DNA of 64,000 nt from NCBI RefSeq assembly GCF_014698845.1, contig NZ_JACJTV010000019.1:1-64000 (forward strand), given 5' to 3'. How positions within the stretch are numbered: the first letter of the stretch is position 1; the number at the start of each line of letters is the position of its first letter. The notes under the pieces were generated by a model. That model had not been told where the DNA came from. It worked only from the letters and a program-made list of their open reading frames with translations, and did no database searches. The translations under genes were made by a program, and so were the position numbers. Shown here piece after piece: positions 44,325 through 53,201 of this stretch. The DNA is from Coleofasciculus sp. FACHB-1120 (GTDB lineage Bacteria > Cyanobacteriota > Cyanobacteriia > Cyanobacteriales > FACHB-T130).

Positions 44325-45254
44325 TTAGTCAGAGTCGCTTGGGTGGTTGTAGCTTGAAACAGCAGCTCTGAGATTACCTTTGTGTTCTGCAAGGAGGCGA
44401 TCGCCTTCTTGCTTCTCCAAACCCGTCCAATGCATCAACAACGCTAACTTGACAGAACGCCCACTTTGCTCGAGCAAATATCCAGCGTCTTCTCGATTTA
44501 AATCCGTGAGGTCTTGCAGCATTCGCAGGGCGCGATCGTGCAATTTTTTATTAGTAACGGCAACATCTACCATGCGATTGCCGTAGACTTTGCCCAGTTT
44601 CACCATCACGCCGGTGGAGAGGATATTTAAAGCCATTTTGGTGACAGTTCCAGCTTTCAACCGCGTCGAGCCTGCTACCACTTCCGGCCCCACGATTAGG
44701 CGAATATCTAAATCTGCATCGATGGTGACTTGTTCGGCTGGGACACAGGCAATCAAAATCGTGGTTGCACCCCGCTGACGCGCCGCTTGGATTGCACCGT
44801 GGACAAACGGTGTTGTTCCCCCGGCGGTAATGCCGACAACGACATCGAGATGGGTAATCTGCCGAGTTGCGATCGCAGATACCCCGTCTTCATCTTTGTC
44901 TTCTAAATCTTCTGAGCTGCGGATTAACGCTCCGGCACCCCCGGCGATAATCCCTTGTACCAGTTCTGGCGGCGTACAAAAGGTGGGCGGACACTCCGCT
45001 GCATCCAAGACGCCCAGACGCCCGCTCGTGCCAGCACCCACATAAAACAGGCGTCCTCCGTGACGTAAAGCCTCAGCCGTCTTATCGATTGCTTCAGCGA
45101 GCTGAGTTCTGGCGATTGCGATCGCTGCTAGCGTCTGAGCATCTTCCTGATTGAACAAATCTACCAATTCCAGAGAACTCATCTGGTCGAGATTCTGGCT
45201 ATTGGGATTAACTTGTTCTGTTAAAAGATGTCCCCGTTCCTCCAGATTCTTCAT
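44325..45254 (-). CDS. murQ: N-acetylmuramic acid 6-phosphate etherase
   Basis: 309 aa. SIS-fold motifs: FYVGAGTSGRLGVLDAAECP with E87 as catalytic acid, then IIAGGAGALIRSSEDLEDKD (second Glu) and GITAGGTTPFVHGAIQAARQ. It cleaves the lactyl ether of MurNAc-6-P to give GlcNAc-6-P in cell-wall recycling. The MurNAc kinase AnmK or a PTS importer is not adjacent. Length is normal (about 300 aa). Confidence 0.93.
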   Translation of the reverse strand: MKNLEERGHLLTEQVNPNSQNLDQMSSLELVDLFNQEDAQTLAAIAIARTQLAEAIDKTAEALRHGGRLFYVGAGTSGRLGVLDAAECPPTFCTPPELVQGIIAGGAGALIRSSEDLEDKDEDGVSAIATRQITHLDVVVGITAGGTTPFVHGAIQAARQRGATTILIACVPAEQVTIDADLDIRLIVGPEVVAGSTRLKAGTVTKMALNILSTGVMVKLGKVYGNRMVDVAVTNKKLHDRALRMLQDLTDLNREDAGYLLEQSGRSVKLALLMHWTGLEKQEGDRLLAEHKGNLRAAVSSYNHPSDSD

Positions 45255-45337
45255 CCTTGATCCTTCATTTTTTTATCGTTCATCCTGCGAAGAAAGCGCC
45301 GCTATGGGTTACGCGATCGCTAATATCCTTCATCCTT

Positions 45338-45730
45338 TCATAACAGTCCTTCTAATTGACGACGAATTCTGTCTAGATCGGAAACTTCTGGTTGCGGAGC
45401 ATCTGGTTTCCAGTCTGTTTCCTCCAGATTCGTTTCTGGCGGAACCAGAAAAAGACGTTCTGCATCTCCTTCGGGAACAAATCCCTCCGGAATTAGCTTG
45501 CACTCGTAACCTGCACCCTCGCAAAATTCCTCGACTTCCGCTGCATCGATGGCTTCAACACTGGGACTGAGAAAATCTTGGGCTTCTAGCAGCATCGCAT
45601 AGCGAGTCGCATCGTCTTCTGATTCAAACATGAGTATCCAGTTGCGATCGCCAATCTGAATCGAGTGAATCCCCTCGTTATCTGTCCGAGGATTAAATAT
45701 TAAAACGAATACGCGCTTAGATGTAGTCAT
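45338..45730 (-). CDS. DUF3110 family protein
   Basis: 130 aa. Starts TSKRVFVLIFNPRTDNEGIH, contains NWILMFESEDDATRYAMLLE and AGYECKLIPEGFVP, the DUF3110 pattern found in cyanobacteria and plant plastids. Acidic and soluble. Function unknown; the tail after residue 95 (PPETNLEETDWKPDAPQPEV) looks disordered. Lies 83 bases upstream of murQ on the same strand. Confidence 0.85.
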   Translation of the reverse strand: MTTSKRVFVLIFNPRTDNEGIHSIQIGDRNWILMFESEDDATRYAMLLEAQDFLSPSVEAIDAAEVEEFCEGAGYECKLIPEGFVPEGDAERLFLVPPETNLEETDWKPDAPQPEVSDLDRIRRQLEGLL

Positions 45731-45957
45731 CGTTTTTTATCCATTCTTAACTTAGGATATCTGACTGGCTTCCCTGATACCACGTCCGGTTGCTCCTCCT
45801 TTGCTACCAGCGATGAGGAGCAAAGGAGAAAGAGGGAAAGAACACTTAGAGAGAGAAGATTCTCCTGAAATTGCTAGGAAATAAGCAAAAAAGCTAAATT
45901 ATCCCCAGCAACTAGATGTTAAGACATTTCCGATAGCGATAGATATCCTTTCCTGGC

Positions 45958-46665
45958 TCAAACCACGCGACCGTAACGAGCCGTCACAGGATGATGGGGA
46001 TTTTCTTGATTGCATAACCACGCCCACATCTGATCGCCCAAGCAGAAATGCCACCACTCGTTGGGATGACGGCGGAATCCAGCTTGCACCATCACATTAT
46101 TTAACAACTGCCGATGAAAATGATACTGCTGTTCGACTGCCTGGGTGCTATTGGCATAATAATCGGGATGCGATCGCGCTGATATTTCATCAATTTCTCC
46201 CCCCATATCTATCGTCTTGCCAGTATTGTCTACTAAGGTGATATCCACCGCAGCCCCTGTACTGTGAGGCGGCGGCGTTGCTGGATCGAGGTTGGGGGGT
46301 GCCCAAAATTGATAAACTATCTCCCAAATCCCTTGACGCTGAGTTTCTGTTAACTCAACCAACTTTAAACCTTGAGCCTGAACCACTTCAGCAAAGGTGT
46401 AATCTACCATGAATTGCTGGACTTCCACGGGTCGATAGGCATCAAAAAGCTCGATCCGCCAACCTGGAGTCGTGACAGCCAACTGATGTTGGGCAGCAAT
46501 CAGAGATTCGAGGACACCCTGACGGAGATAATAAGGTGAGCGATCGCCATAAGCTGCACCCAATTTTTCATAAGGATGGGGAGAGACAACCGCAAATTGT
46601 TCCAAAGGAATGGCCGTGAGCGGCTCACCACACTCTACAATTACAATCTGCTGATAAGGTTTCAT
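45958..46665 (-). CDS. D-Ala-D-Ala dipeptidase (VanX/M15D-like)
   Basis: 235 aa from ATG at 46665 (MKPYQQIVIVECGEPL). Zinc peptidase motifs: FDAYRPVEVQQFMVDY (Arg of the active site), PPHSTGAAVDITLVD (SxHxxGxAxD), and FRRHPNEWWHFCLGD (catalytic Glu and zinc His in EWWH). No signal peptide, as in cytoplasmic VanX/DdpX. In most bacteria it recycles D-Ala-D-Ala rather than giving vancomycin resistance. MurQ 700 bases away also works on wall-derived material. Confidence 0.88.
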   Translation of the reverse strand: MKPYQQIVIVECGEPLTAIPLEQFAVVSPHPYEKLGAAYGDRSPYYLRQGVLESLIAAQHQLAVTTPGWRIELFDAYRPVEVQQFMVDYTFAEVVQAQGLKLVELTETQRQGIWEIVYQFWAPPNLDPATPPPHSTGAAVDITLVDNTGKTIDMGGEIDEISARSHPDYYANSTQAVEQQYHFHRQLLNNVMVQAGFRRHPNEWWHFCLGDQMWAWLCNQENPHHPVTARYGRVV

Positions 46666-46893
46666 ATTCCGCTCTTTCAGACTGACCCTATTTTGCCGTC
46701 TGACGTGCAATAGTCAAAATATGCAATATTTTTATCAGTAATTTTAGACAAGTTTAATCAACGCTTAAAAATAACGAACTAGAAAGCTTTAAAATCAAAA
46801 TTTTATCAATATCAAACTTGGAAAATAATTATTAATAAAAAATTTAGCAGTGCCAGAATCTAAAATAGCAATCTTAATTCATCCTTTAAAAGC

Positions 46894-46920
46894 TCTTTCT
46901 TTCTTTCTTTCTTTCTTTCT
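46894..46920. repeat. CTTT microsatellite
   Basis: Nearly seven tandem CTTT units, continued by a less regular CT-rich stretch to 46934. It lies in the 348-base gap between the dipeptidase and the next gene. On the minus strand it reads AAAG repeats, upstream of the dipeptidase gene's start by 229 bases. Confidence 0.75.
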
Positions 46921-47013
46921 TCTCTTTCCTTTCTTAGCGTCCTTAGCGCCTTCGCGGTTCATCAAAAAAATTGCTCTATCTACCGTAATTTTGATAGTCG
47001 ATTTCCGCAATAC

Positions 47014-47349
47014 CTAAACTTCTGTCATCCCCTCTAAGTCGATGACTAATTCTAGAGGCTGGATGTCTCCCCATGTTTCGCTGATGAATTTCTGAGTAGC
47101 CAAGGCGAGTGGAGATCTTGAATGATGGAATGTTTCGCTAGCTTTGCTTAAATCTTTTGCCTTTTGATACAAAATCAAATAGTCCCCATCTTGGCTGCGT
47201 TCCAGAAAGATGGATTCTATAATAACTCCTTCATTACGAAGTAATTCCCGCACTTCATCAAGTTGATTGTTCAAGTTTTTGAGCCAACCAATTACAGGGA
47301 GAGTCAATCCTGGCTTAATCCGAATTTTTAAGCATTGGGTTTCCGCCAT
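47014..47349 (-). CDS. DUF6176-like small protein
   Basis: 111 aa. RIKPGLTLPVIGWLKNLNNQ, VRELLRNEGVIIESIFLERS and DGDYLILYQKAKDLSKASET resemble the DUF6176 ferredoxin-like (dimeric alpha/beta barrel) family, as I recall it. Function unknown. The gap to the upstream small gene is 35 bases, so the two likely form an operon. Confidence 0.6.
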   Translation of the reverse strand: MAETQCLKIRIKPGLTLPVIGWLKNLNNQLDEVRELLRNEGVIIESIFLERSQDGDYLILYQKAKDLSKASETFHHSRSPLALATQKFISETWGDIQPLELVIDLEGMTEV

Positions 47350-47384
47350 TAACTTGCCCTTTTACCTGGAAAAAAGTAAAAAAA

Positions 47385-47630
47385 TTACCGAATTGCGTAT
47401 TGAGTTGGAGATTGCTTATTCGTTCTACAGAAAGATTGTTGCAAAGTTCTTAATTCCCGCGATTCTTGCTTCACCTGGCCAGACATGGCAGCTGTCTGTA
47501 AAGTCATGAAAGCGTTGAAGTCTTCCAGACCGTACTTAGTTCTTAAAAGCTGCCGCAATTGATTTTCTGCTGCAATCGTTAAATAACCTTTTGCCAGAGC
47601 CTGTTGTACAAGGTCGCGGATTAGAGACAT
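47385..47630 (-). CDS. Small conserved-looking protein, unknown
   Basis: 81 aa from ATG at 47630, chosen because GAGGGG is 5 bases upstream (a GTG two codons earlier is less likely). Helical: MSLIRDLVQQALAKGYLTIA, then AENQLRQLLRTKYGLEDFNA. The C-terminal part is polar and irregular. Forms of this short family occur in cyanobacteria as far as I recall, with no known function. Confidence 0.55.
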   Translation of the reverse strand: MSLIRDLVQQALAKGYLTIAAENQLRQLLRTKYGLEDFNAFMTLQTAAMSGQVKQESRELRTLQQSFCRTNKQSPTQYAIR

Positions 47631-48169
47631 TTTCACCCCTCAAAATTTTTGATGTTAACGATATGACCCGGAAGCATAACTAGCTATCAGTTCGTGCCAG
47701 CCAGAAAATTGTTTGCAACCGTTTTTTAATACACTTGGGCGATCGCAACTTTATGCGTTTCTGGTTTGGCAAATTGCTCATAGCAATCAATTCTTAGCAG
47801 TTAGCAATCTAGACATCGCTGACTGTTGAACCGGCTTTTCAATGAGTCATACGGTTAATCTGCCACACGAAGTAAACCTTTTACTCCCGGAAGGGTAATA
47901 CAAGTTTCTCACCTAGTGTAAAAGAGAGGGTGCCAACAAACGTCATCCTTTAGGCTTACCCGATCGGGTGATTTCCTCTATCGCTAGCCTGGTTTGAGGG
48001 TTTTCGTCAGCCCTATATCACATAATGTCAATATTGAAGACCCAATAAGGCTGGGAGTTTGGTGCCCTGCTGAAATCCCATTTGCTGCACTGCCTTCCGT
48101 TGACTCACTCGACTGGATGATTGTGGAAAAATGATTGTGGAAAAGCCAATCAAGCGCGATCGCCTAAAT
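47631..48169. other. Intergenic stretch without a recognised gene
   Basis: 539 bases. Open frames here are antisense to yidD or short. No RNA structure could be assigned. Contains two HIP1-like sites and the region upstream of the 47385-47630 gene. Confidence 0.5.
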
Positions 48170-48412
48170 TCACTCGGTTTCTTTTGCCGTCGGAGTGACG
48201 ACTGGTGGCACCGGATCGTAACCGCCAGGATGAAAAGGATGGCAGCGCAAGATGCGCCGAATCGCCATCCAGCCGCCGCGCCAAGGGCCAAATCGCTCGA
48301 CTGCCTCCAAAGCATACTTAGAACAAGTCGGCTGAAACCGGCAGGCTGGGGGAAATAGGGGAGAGATCAAAACTCGGTATCCCCGAATTAGCCAAATTAG
48401 TAATATTTTCAT
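48170..48412 (-). CDS. yidD: Membrane protein insertion efficiency factor YidD
   Basis: 80 aa. Near-complete family pattern: [56 protein letters not shown]. The conserved Cys residues (PAC, PTCS, RCHP) are kept. It is an amphipathic peripheral membrane protein that aids YidC/Sec insertion. Normally it sits with rpmH-rnpA-yidC; here it stands apart, facing away from a polyprenol kinase gene 22 bases off. Confidence 0.93.
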   Translation of the reverse strand: MKILLIWLIRGYRVLISPLFPPACRFQPTCSKYALEAVERFGPWRGGWMAIRRILRCHPFHPGGYDPVPPVVTPTAKETE

Positions 48413-48434
48413 TCTGTGTCCTGAATCTAATAGA

Positions 48435-49175
48435 TTGGTAAGGAGAGCTTTTTTTATAATTCAAGCTTTGCTTAAATCCGTGTTGTGGTTGGAATCAGTT
48501 CCCGATCTATGGCTCCACATTGGTTTAGTTGGGGCTTGTCTGGGCATTCTTGTATTACTGGCAGAAGGGCTGCATCGCTACACGTCTACCGAACCTGAAA
48601 AGGTGCGAAAGGTCGTTCATATTGGCACGGGCAATGTGATTTTGCTTGCCTGGTGGCTGAACCTTCCCGCTTGGGTGGGCATCACGGCTTCGATTTTAGC
48701 GAGTGCAGTGGCTCTTTTGTCCTACAAATTCCCGATCCTTCCAGGAATTAACAGCGTTGGGCGCAAAAGCTGGGGGACATTTTGCTATGCCCTGAGTATT
48801 GGCATTTTAATCAGTTGGTTCTGGCCTCTAAACCAACCCCAATATGCAGCACTGGGAATTTTGGTGATGGCTTGGGGGGATGGCTTAGCTGCTCTCGTGG
48901 GTCAACGATTTGGTAAGCATCCCTATGCGTTTTGGGGCATCCACAAAAGTTGGGAAGGCTCGCTGACAATGTTCCTGGTTAGCTATGGGGTTAGTAGCTT
49001 GATTTTCTTGGGAGTCCAGGGCAATATCTGGCAAACGTGGGTCGTGCCGCTCTTGGTTGCTTTCCTCGCTACTGTCTTAGAAGCTTTCTCCTGGTTCGGT
49101 ATCGACAATTTGACGGTTCCTGTAGGCAGTGCTGCGATCGCTTTTTTCTTGACTGAGCTGCTTTTACTCACTTAA
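48435..49175 (+). CDS. Phytol/polyprenol kinase-like (VTE5/VTE6, DGK family)
   Basis: 246 aa, 6-7 membrane segments. Conserved pieces of the family: [20 protein letters not shown] (KxxH), [20 protein letters not shown] and [20 protein letters not shown]. It uses CTP to phosphorylate phytol or phytyl phosphate for tocopherol and phylloquinone. The start is uncertain: the open frame begins TTG at 48435 and a GTG at 48480 is possible. Confidence 0.75.
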   Translation: MVRRAFFIIQALLKSVLWLESVPDLWLHIGLVGACLGILVLLAEGLHRYTSTEPEKVRKVVHIGTGNVILLAWWLNLPAWVGITASILASAVALLSYKFPILPGINSVGRKSWGTFCYALSIGILISWFWPLNQPQYAALGILVMAWGDGLAALVGQRFGKHPYAFWGIHKSWEGSLTMFLVSYGVSSLIFLGVQGNIWQTWVVPLLVAFLATVLEAFSWFGIDNLTVPVGSAAIAFFLTELLLLT

Positions 49176-49317
49176 CACTTTGATAACTAGCAAACAGTTA
49201 GTTTGTTTCTAATATCCGTAGAATCCCAGATTACAAATTTTGTGCTTCCATTAAGATAATTGAAGAAGCCTACCTAGGGACATATTCCCGCTTTATTCAA
49301 TTTATCTCCAAAGATGG

Positions 49318-50016
49318 ATGTCAATGACCTTTTTTAATCCTGCTGAACCGCTTGTCCGTAGCAAACAGGAAGCCCTTGATTTTCAGGATCGTCAGGGGCT
49401 TTTACGTATTCACTTGCAAGTTGGAAATAAAACGCTGATTTCAAGCTTTTATTCTCGAATTGATCAGGCGTTTATTGTTTGGGGTTGGATTACCGCTGCA
49501 ATTTTTATAAATGCTCAGTTTCTACCTGTTAGCTGGTACGTGCAAGCGATGTTTTGGTCAGCACTCACCTTAGTCGGTACGGTGGGGATGGTGGTGTTGA
49601 CTCACTTTTGGGTGAAAGTAGAACGCCTACGGTGGCTTCTTTATAGCTGGGTTGCACTGATGTTATTCGGGGTGGTGCTAACTGACTTAGGTATTTTTCT
49701 GGGTTGGGGGTTGGTACTGATGAACCTGTGTCAGTTTTGGCTGGGTTTAAGTACCATTGGCTACTTTTTTACGGGTGTGGGAATGCGATCGCGCACTTTC
49801 CTAATTAATGGACTCATTCACCTATTAGGGATTGGGATATTGCCCTATGTCGGTGGCTGGCAATTTCTCACCACGGGTCTTGTGATGGCGGGGACTTTAC
49901 TGCTGCTAGCAGAAGTGCAGTGGGATATGCGATCGCCCATCGATTATGACGTATTAACCCCCGAACAAAAGCAGTTTAACCAGGAACAACATCAGCTACG
50001 TCAAATGAGTATTTAG
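49318..50016 (+). CDS. Multi-pass membrane protein, unknown
   Basis: 232 aa with about six hydrophobic segments (AFIVWGWITAAIFINAQFLP, MFWSALTLVGTVGMVVLTHF, WLLYSWVALMLFGVVLTDLG and three more) and a charged N-terminus. ATG at 49318, with a second in-frame ATG at 49324. A soluble acidic tail follows (YDVLTPEQKQFNQEQHQLRQ). I do not recognise the family. Same strand as the polyprenol kinase gene, 142 bases downstream of it. Confidence 0.65.
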   Translation: MSMTFFNPAEPLVRSKQEALDFQDRQGLLRIHLQVGNKTLISSFYSRIDQAFIVWGWITAAIFINAQFLPVSWYVQAMFWSALTLVGTVGMVVLTHFWVKVERLRWLLYSWVALMLFGVVLTDLGIFLGWGLVLMNLCQFWLGLSTIGYFFTGVGMRSRTFLINGLIHLLGIGILPYVGGWQFLTTGLVMAGTLLLLAEVQWDMRSPIDYDVLTPEQKQFNQEQHQLRQMSI

Positions 50017-50508
50017 AAGTTTAAATAACCTCTAAATTTTGTTGAAAATTTTCTCCAATTTTATAGAACGCTTGGCACCATATAACTATGCAACATTTGG
50101 TGAGTGAATTTTCCTCATCCACCGAATGTCACATGACCATAGCAGGCGTTTTGCTGTTTGTCCTGCGAATTGCCTCACTTAGGAGAACGGCGTCTGGACG
50201 GCGAGTGGTCTTCATCTCCCATTCTCAGGATATTGACTAACTAAGCTAGTTGAGCGCCAGTTGAGCGTTAAGTAGTGGTACAGGGTTTTTGTCGTTTCTC
50301 CTGCTTGCAGCCACCAAAGGGATGTTAAACCATCCAACAGAGCAGTCTGAGGTGACTGACACATTCCAAGACGTTCTGGCGGGTTTTTAGCCATCTGGCA
50401 AGTAGAATTTTAAAAATATCTCATGAGATTTGGTGGAGAAAGAGTCTCTTCCCCCACCAAATTTGTGAGTTTTGAATCCAAAAATATAGAAAAAAGCATT
50501 CAGGCTGA

Positions 50509-50661
50509 CTACCAATCTTCTCCACGATGTGCTCTGGACGGTTCCCCTGTAAAGGGCTGCACGCCAGTTAACGGATATGCATCGTCACTTGGTCCAAAGA
50601 TGCGAGCGATCGCGCCAGAAAAATATTGGATGATATTGTCAAACGTTCGGGTAAGACTCAT
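50509..50661 (-). CDS. Short cyanobacterial protein (50 aa)
   Basis: 50 aa from ATG at 50661; too short for routine scans. GGAGAG lies 7 bases before the ATG. The product starts MSLTRTFDNIIQYFSGAIAR and continues IFGPSDDAYPLTGVQPFTGE, with a predicted amphipathic helix followed by an extended tail ending GEDW. It resembles a short cyanobacterial protein in my memory (GPSDD-YP-TGVQPF), not confirmed by search. No neighbours within 400 bases on the same strand. Confidence 0.7.
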   Translation of the reverse strand: MSLTRTFDNIIQYFSGAIARIFGPSDDAYPLTGVQPFTGEPSRAHRGEDW

Positions 50662-51071
50662 ATCTTTACTCTCCAGATTCCTTTGGGAACTCGATGAAAT
50701 GTATATTAGTCTTTCATACTTTTATTATGAATCTGGCTCGATAATTTGAGGTGATTTGCAATACTTGTTTGATTAGGTTTGCAATACTTTGCTTAGCATA
50801 GAGTCAACAGTCAGTTTATTTAATATTTCTACATACTTTAAAATTCATTTAGATTTTGCACAATGAACCCTAATAACTGATGGTAAGTGGTTAATCACTA
50901 ATGGGTAACGCCGCCGCACCCTCTCCTGTGTCCTTCTGGCATCAATTGTCTTTTCTGTAGTTTTTGAGTCAAAATACTATTAAGAATAATGTATATAACC
51001 TAAGAATGACCTGAAGATGGCAGTATAGCTCTCTTCAGCAGCCTTCTTCTTCAAGCAATCATCAAAATGCC

Positions 51072-51102
51072 TTGACACTATTATGGTAAAGATTACTATA
51101 AT
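51072..51102 (+). promoter_or_regulatory. pncB promoter with NrtR-type palindromic operator
   Basis: TTGACA (51072-51077) and TATAAT (51097-51102), spaced 19 bp, form a strong-looking promoter; TACTAT (51094-51099) would give a 16-bp spacer. Between and over the -10 lies TTATGGTAA-AGA-TTACTATAA (51081-51101), an inverted repeat matching at 8 of 9 arm positions. The start of pncB follows 33 bases after the palindrome. A repressor binding here would block RNA polymerase; the NrtR-like gene of this operon is the obvious candidate (inference). Confidence 0.6.
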
Positions 51103-51134
51103 TAGGAAACCCACTCTGGCTAGGAAGCAAGACG

Positions 51135-52544
51135 ATGAGAACTTCCGTGGACGGACTTGTAAAGCATCCTGCTAACCTGCTTCAGGAGCCGGTTAGGGTA
51201 GAAAATCGAGAACTGGCGATCGCTTCTGAAGATTACAGCCTCTTGACCGACCTGTATCAGCTGACAATGGCAGCTTGTTACACCGGCGAAGGTTTAGATC
51301 AAACACGGGCAAGCTTTGAGCTATTTGCGCGGCGTCTACCCGCTGGCTTTGGCTATTTGATTGCGATGGGGTTGGAACAGGCGCTGGACTATCTGGAGAA
51401 ATTTCGCTTCAGTCCCAGCCAGATAGCGGCTTTGCAGGCGACCGGAATTTTCGATCGGGCACCAGAGCGATTTTGGTCGCTTTTGGCAGATGCTCGGTTC
51501 ACCGGCGATGTTTGGGCAGTTCCAGAGGGAACCGCCGTATTCGCTAACGAGCCGCTGCTGCGGGTGGAAGCGCCCCTTTGGCAAGCTCAACTGGTGGAAA
51601 CCTACCTGCTGAATACAATTAATTACCAAACTTTAGTTGCCACACGAGCAGCACGGATACGGGATGTCGCGGGGCAGGAAGCGACGCTACTGGAATTTGG
51701 CACCCGGCGCGCTTTTAGCCCCCAAGCATCTCTGTGGGCAGCTAGGGCGTCATTGGCGGCTGGATTGGATGCGACTTCTAATGTACTGGCAGCGATTAAG
51801 TTGGGTCAAAAGCCCAGCGGGACGATGGCTCATGCTTTGGTGATGGCGCTGACAGCAACTGCTGGAAGTGAAGGAGAGGCTTTTACCGCCTTCCATCGAT
51901 ATTTTCCGGGTGCGCCCTTGTTAATTGATACCTACGATACAGTTGCCGCTGCCCAAATGCTGGCAGAAAAGATCGATGCAGGAGAAATGCAATTGTCTGG
52001 GGTGCGGCTAGATTCTGGCGATTTGGTAGGGTTATCCAAACAAGTGCGATCGCGCTTACCGGATGTTCCCATCTTTGCCAGTGGCGATTTGGATGAGTGG
52101 GAAATTGCCCGATTGCAAGCAGAGGGTGCTTGCATTGACGGTTATGGACTCGGAACTCGCTTGGTTACGGGAAGCCCAGTCAATGGAGTGTATAAACTGG
52201 TTGAAATTGATGGCATTCCTGTAATGAAACAGTCGAGTGGCAAGTTAACTTATCCCGGTCGCAAGCAGATTTTTCGCTGCTTTGAGGGCACTTTGATGAA
52301 AGCAGATCGATTGGGATTGGTGACGGAAAGTCCGCAGTTTGAGCAGCCGTTGTTGCAGCCGATGTTTAAGCAAGGCGAACGGGTATTTCTACCAGAATCT
52401 TTAGCGGAGATTCGAGAACGAACTGCGATTTCGGTAGGGAGTTTACCAGCGGAGACTCGTCAGTTGGATTCGCCTGTGTCGCCGTCGGTGGAGGTTTCGG
52501 CTGCATTGTTGGAGTTGATGGAAAAAACTCGTCGTTCTGGTTAA
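51135..52544 (+). CDS. pncB: Nicotinate phosphoribosyltransferase
   Basis: 469 aa. Motifs: EDYSLLTDLYQLTMAACYTG, RASFELFARRLPAGFGYLIA, LLNTINYQTLVATRAARIRD, LLEFGTRRAFSPQASLWAAR, SNVLAAIKLGQKPSGTMAHA, LLIDTYDTVAAAQMLAEKID and VRLDSGDLVGLSKQVR. It converts nicotinate and PRPP to nicotinate mononucleotide in NAD salvage. First gene of pncB-nadD-nrtR, preceded by the palindrome/promoter at 51072-51102 and ribosome site AGGAAG. Confidence 0.94.
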   Translation: MRTSVDGLVKHPANLLQEPVRVENRELAIASEDYSLLTDLYQLTMAACYTGEGLDQTRASFELFARRLPAGFGYLIAMGLEQALDYLEKFRFSPSQIAALQATGIFDRAPERFWSLLADARFTGDVWAVPEGTAVFANEPLLRVEAPLWQAQLVETYLLNTINYQTLVATRAARIRDVAGQEATLLEFGTRRAFSPQASLWAARASLAAGLDATSNVLAAIKLGQKPSGTMAHALVMALTATAGSEGEAFTAFHRYFPGAPLLIDTYDTVAAAQMLAEKIDAGEMQLSGVRLDSGDLVGLSKQVRSRLPDVPIFASGDLDEWEIARLQAEGACIDGYGLGTRLVTGSPVNGVYKLVEIDGIPVMKQSSGKLTYPGRKQIFRCFEGTLMKADRLGLVTESPQFEQPLLQPMFKQGERVFLPESLAEIRERTAISVGSLPAETRQLDSPVSPSVEVSAALLELMEKTRRSG

Positions 52545-52613
52545 GGATTTGAGAACGAACCGCAAAGACGCAAAGGACACGAAGAAAGAGGAAGAAGAGG
52601 AATTAGGAAGATA

Positions 52614-53201
52614 ATGAGAATTGCTTTATTCGGTACGAGTGCTGACCCGCCAACTTCTGGGCATCAAGCAATTTTGAAATGGCTGTCGCACCACTATGAT
52701 TGGGTGGCGGTTTGGGCGTCGAATAATCCGTTTAAATCGCATCAAACGCCGCTAGAACATCGCTCAACGATGCTAAGGTTGCTGATTGAGGAAATTCATC
52801 CGAGTTGCCACAATATCGGACTGTATCCGGAATTCAGTAGTCCGAGAACTCTGGAGACGGTGCAGAAGGCTAGGCAATGCTGGGGAATGTCGGCAGATTT
52901 TACCGTCGTCATTGGTTCGGATTTGGTCAACCAGATGCCGCGTTGGTATAGAGTTGAAGATTTATTGCGGCAAGTGCATCTGCTCGTGGTGCCAAGACCA
53001 GGATATGCGATAGATGACCCTGATTTAGAGGCGCTGCGGCAACTAGGGGCGCAGATTGCGATCGCTGACATCAAACCACCGGCGGTTTCTTCCACAGCTT
53101 ATCGTGAGAATGGCAACAGACAAGCCTTGACGACGACCGTTGAGGACTATATTCATAGAGAACGTTTATACGAATGCGAGGACGCAGCTCGAAAAAGATA
53201 G
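52614..53201 (+). CDS. nadD: Nicotinate-nucleotide adenylyltransferase
   Basis: 195 aa. Nucleotidyltransferase motifs: LFGTSADPPTSGHQAILKWL with TSGH as the (H/T)xGH site, VAVWASNNPFKSHQTPLEHR, and C-terminal PPAVSSTAYRENGNRQ (ISSTxxR-type). It adenylates nicotinate mononucleotide, the next step after pncB. Its last 28 bases overlap the NrtR-like gene. Length normal. Confidence 0.9.
   Translation: MRIALFGTSADPPTSGHQAILKWLSHHYDWVAVWASNNPFKSHQTPLEHRSTMLRLLIEEIHPSCHNIGLYPEFSSPRTLETVQKARQCWGMSADFTVVIGSDLVNQMPRWYRVEDLLRQVHLLVVPRPGYAIDDPDLEALRQLGAQIAIADIKPPAVSSTAYRENGNRQALTTTVEDYIHRERLYECEDAARKR

Noticed and set aside
48028-48315. Minus-strand frame overlapping yidD
   Set aside because: Same strand but another frame; YidD in the main frame has the full family pattern.
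50212-50394. Minus-strand frame of 60 codons
   Set aside because: Protein-like in places (Trp- and Leu-rich) but no ribosome site or recognised pattern; could be a remnant of a repeat. Not credited.
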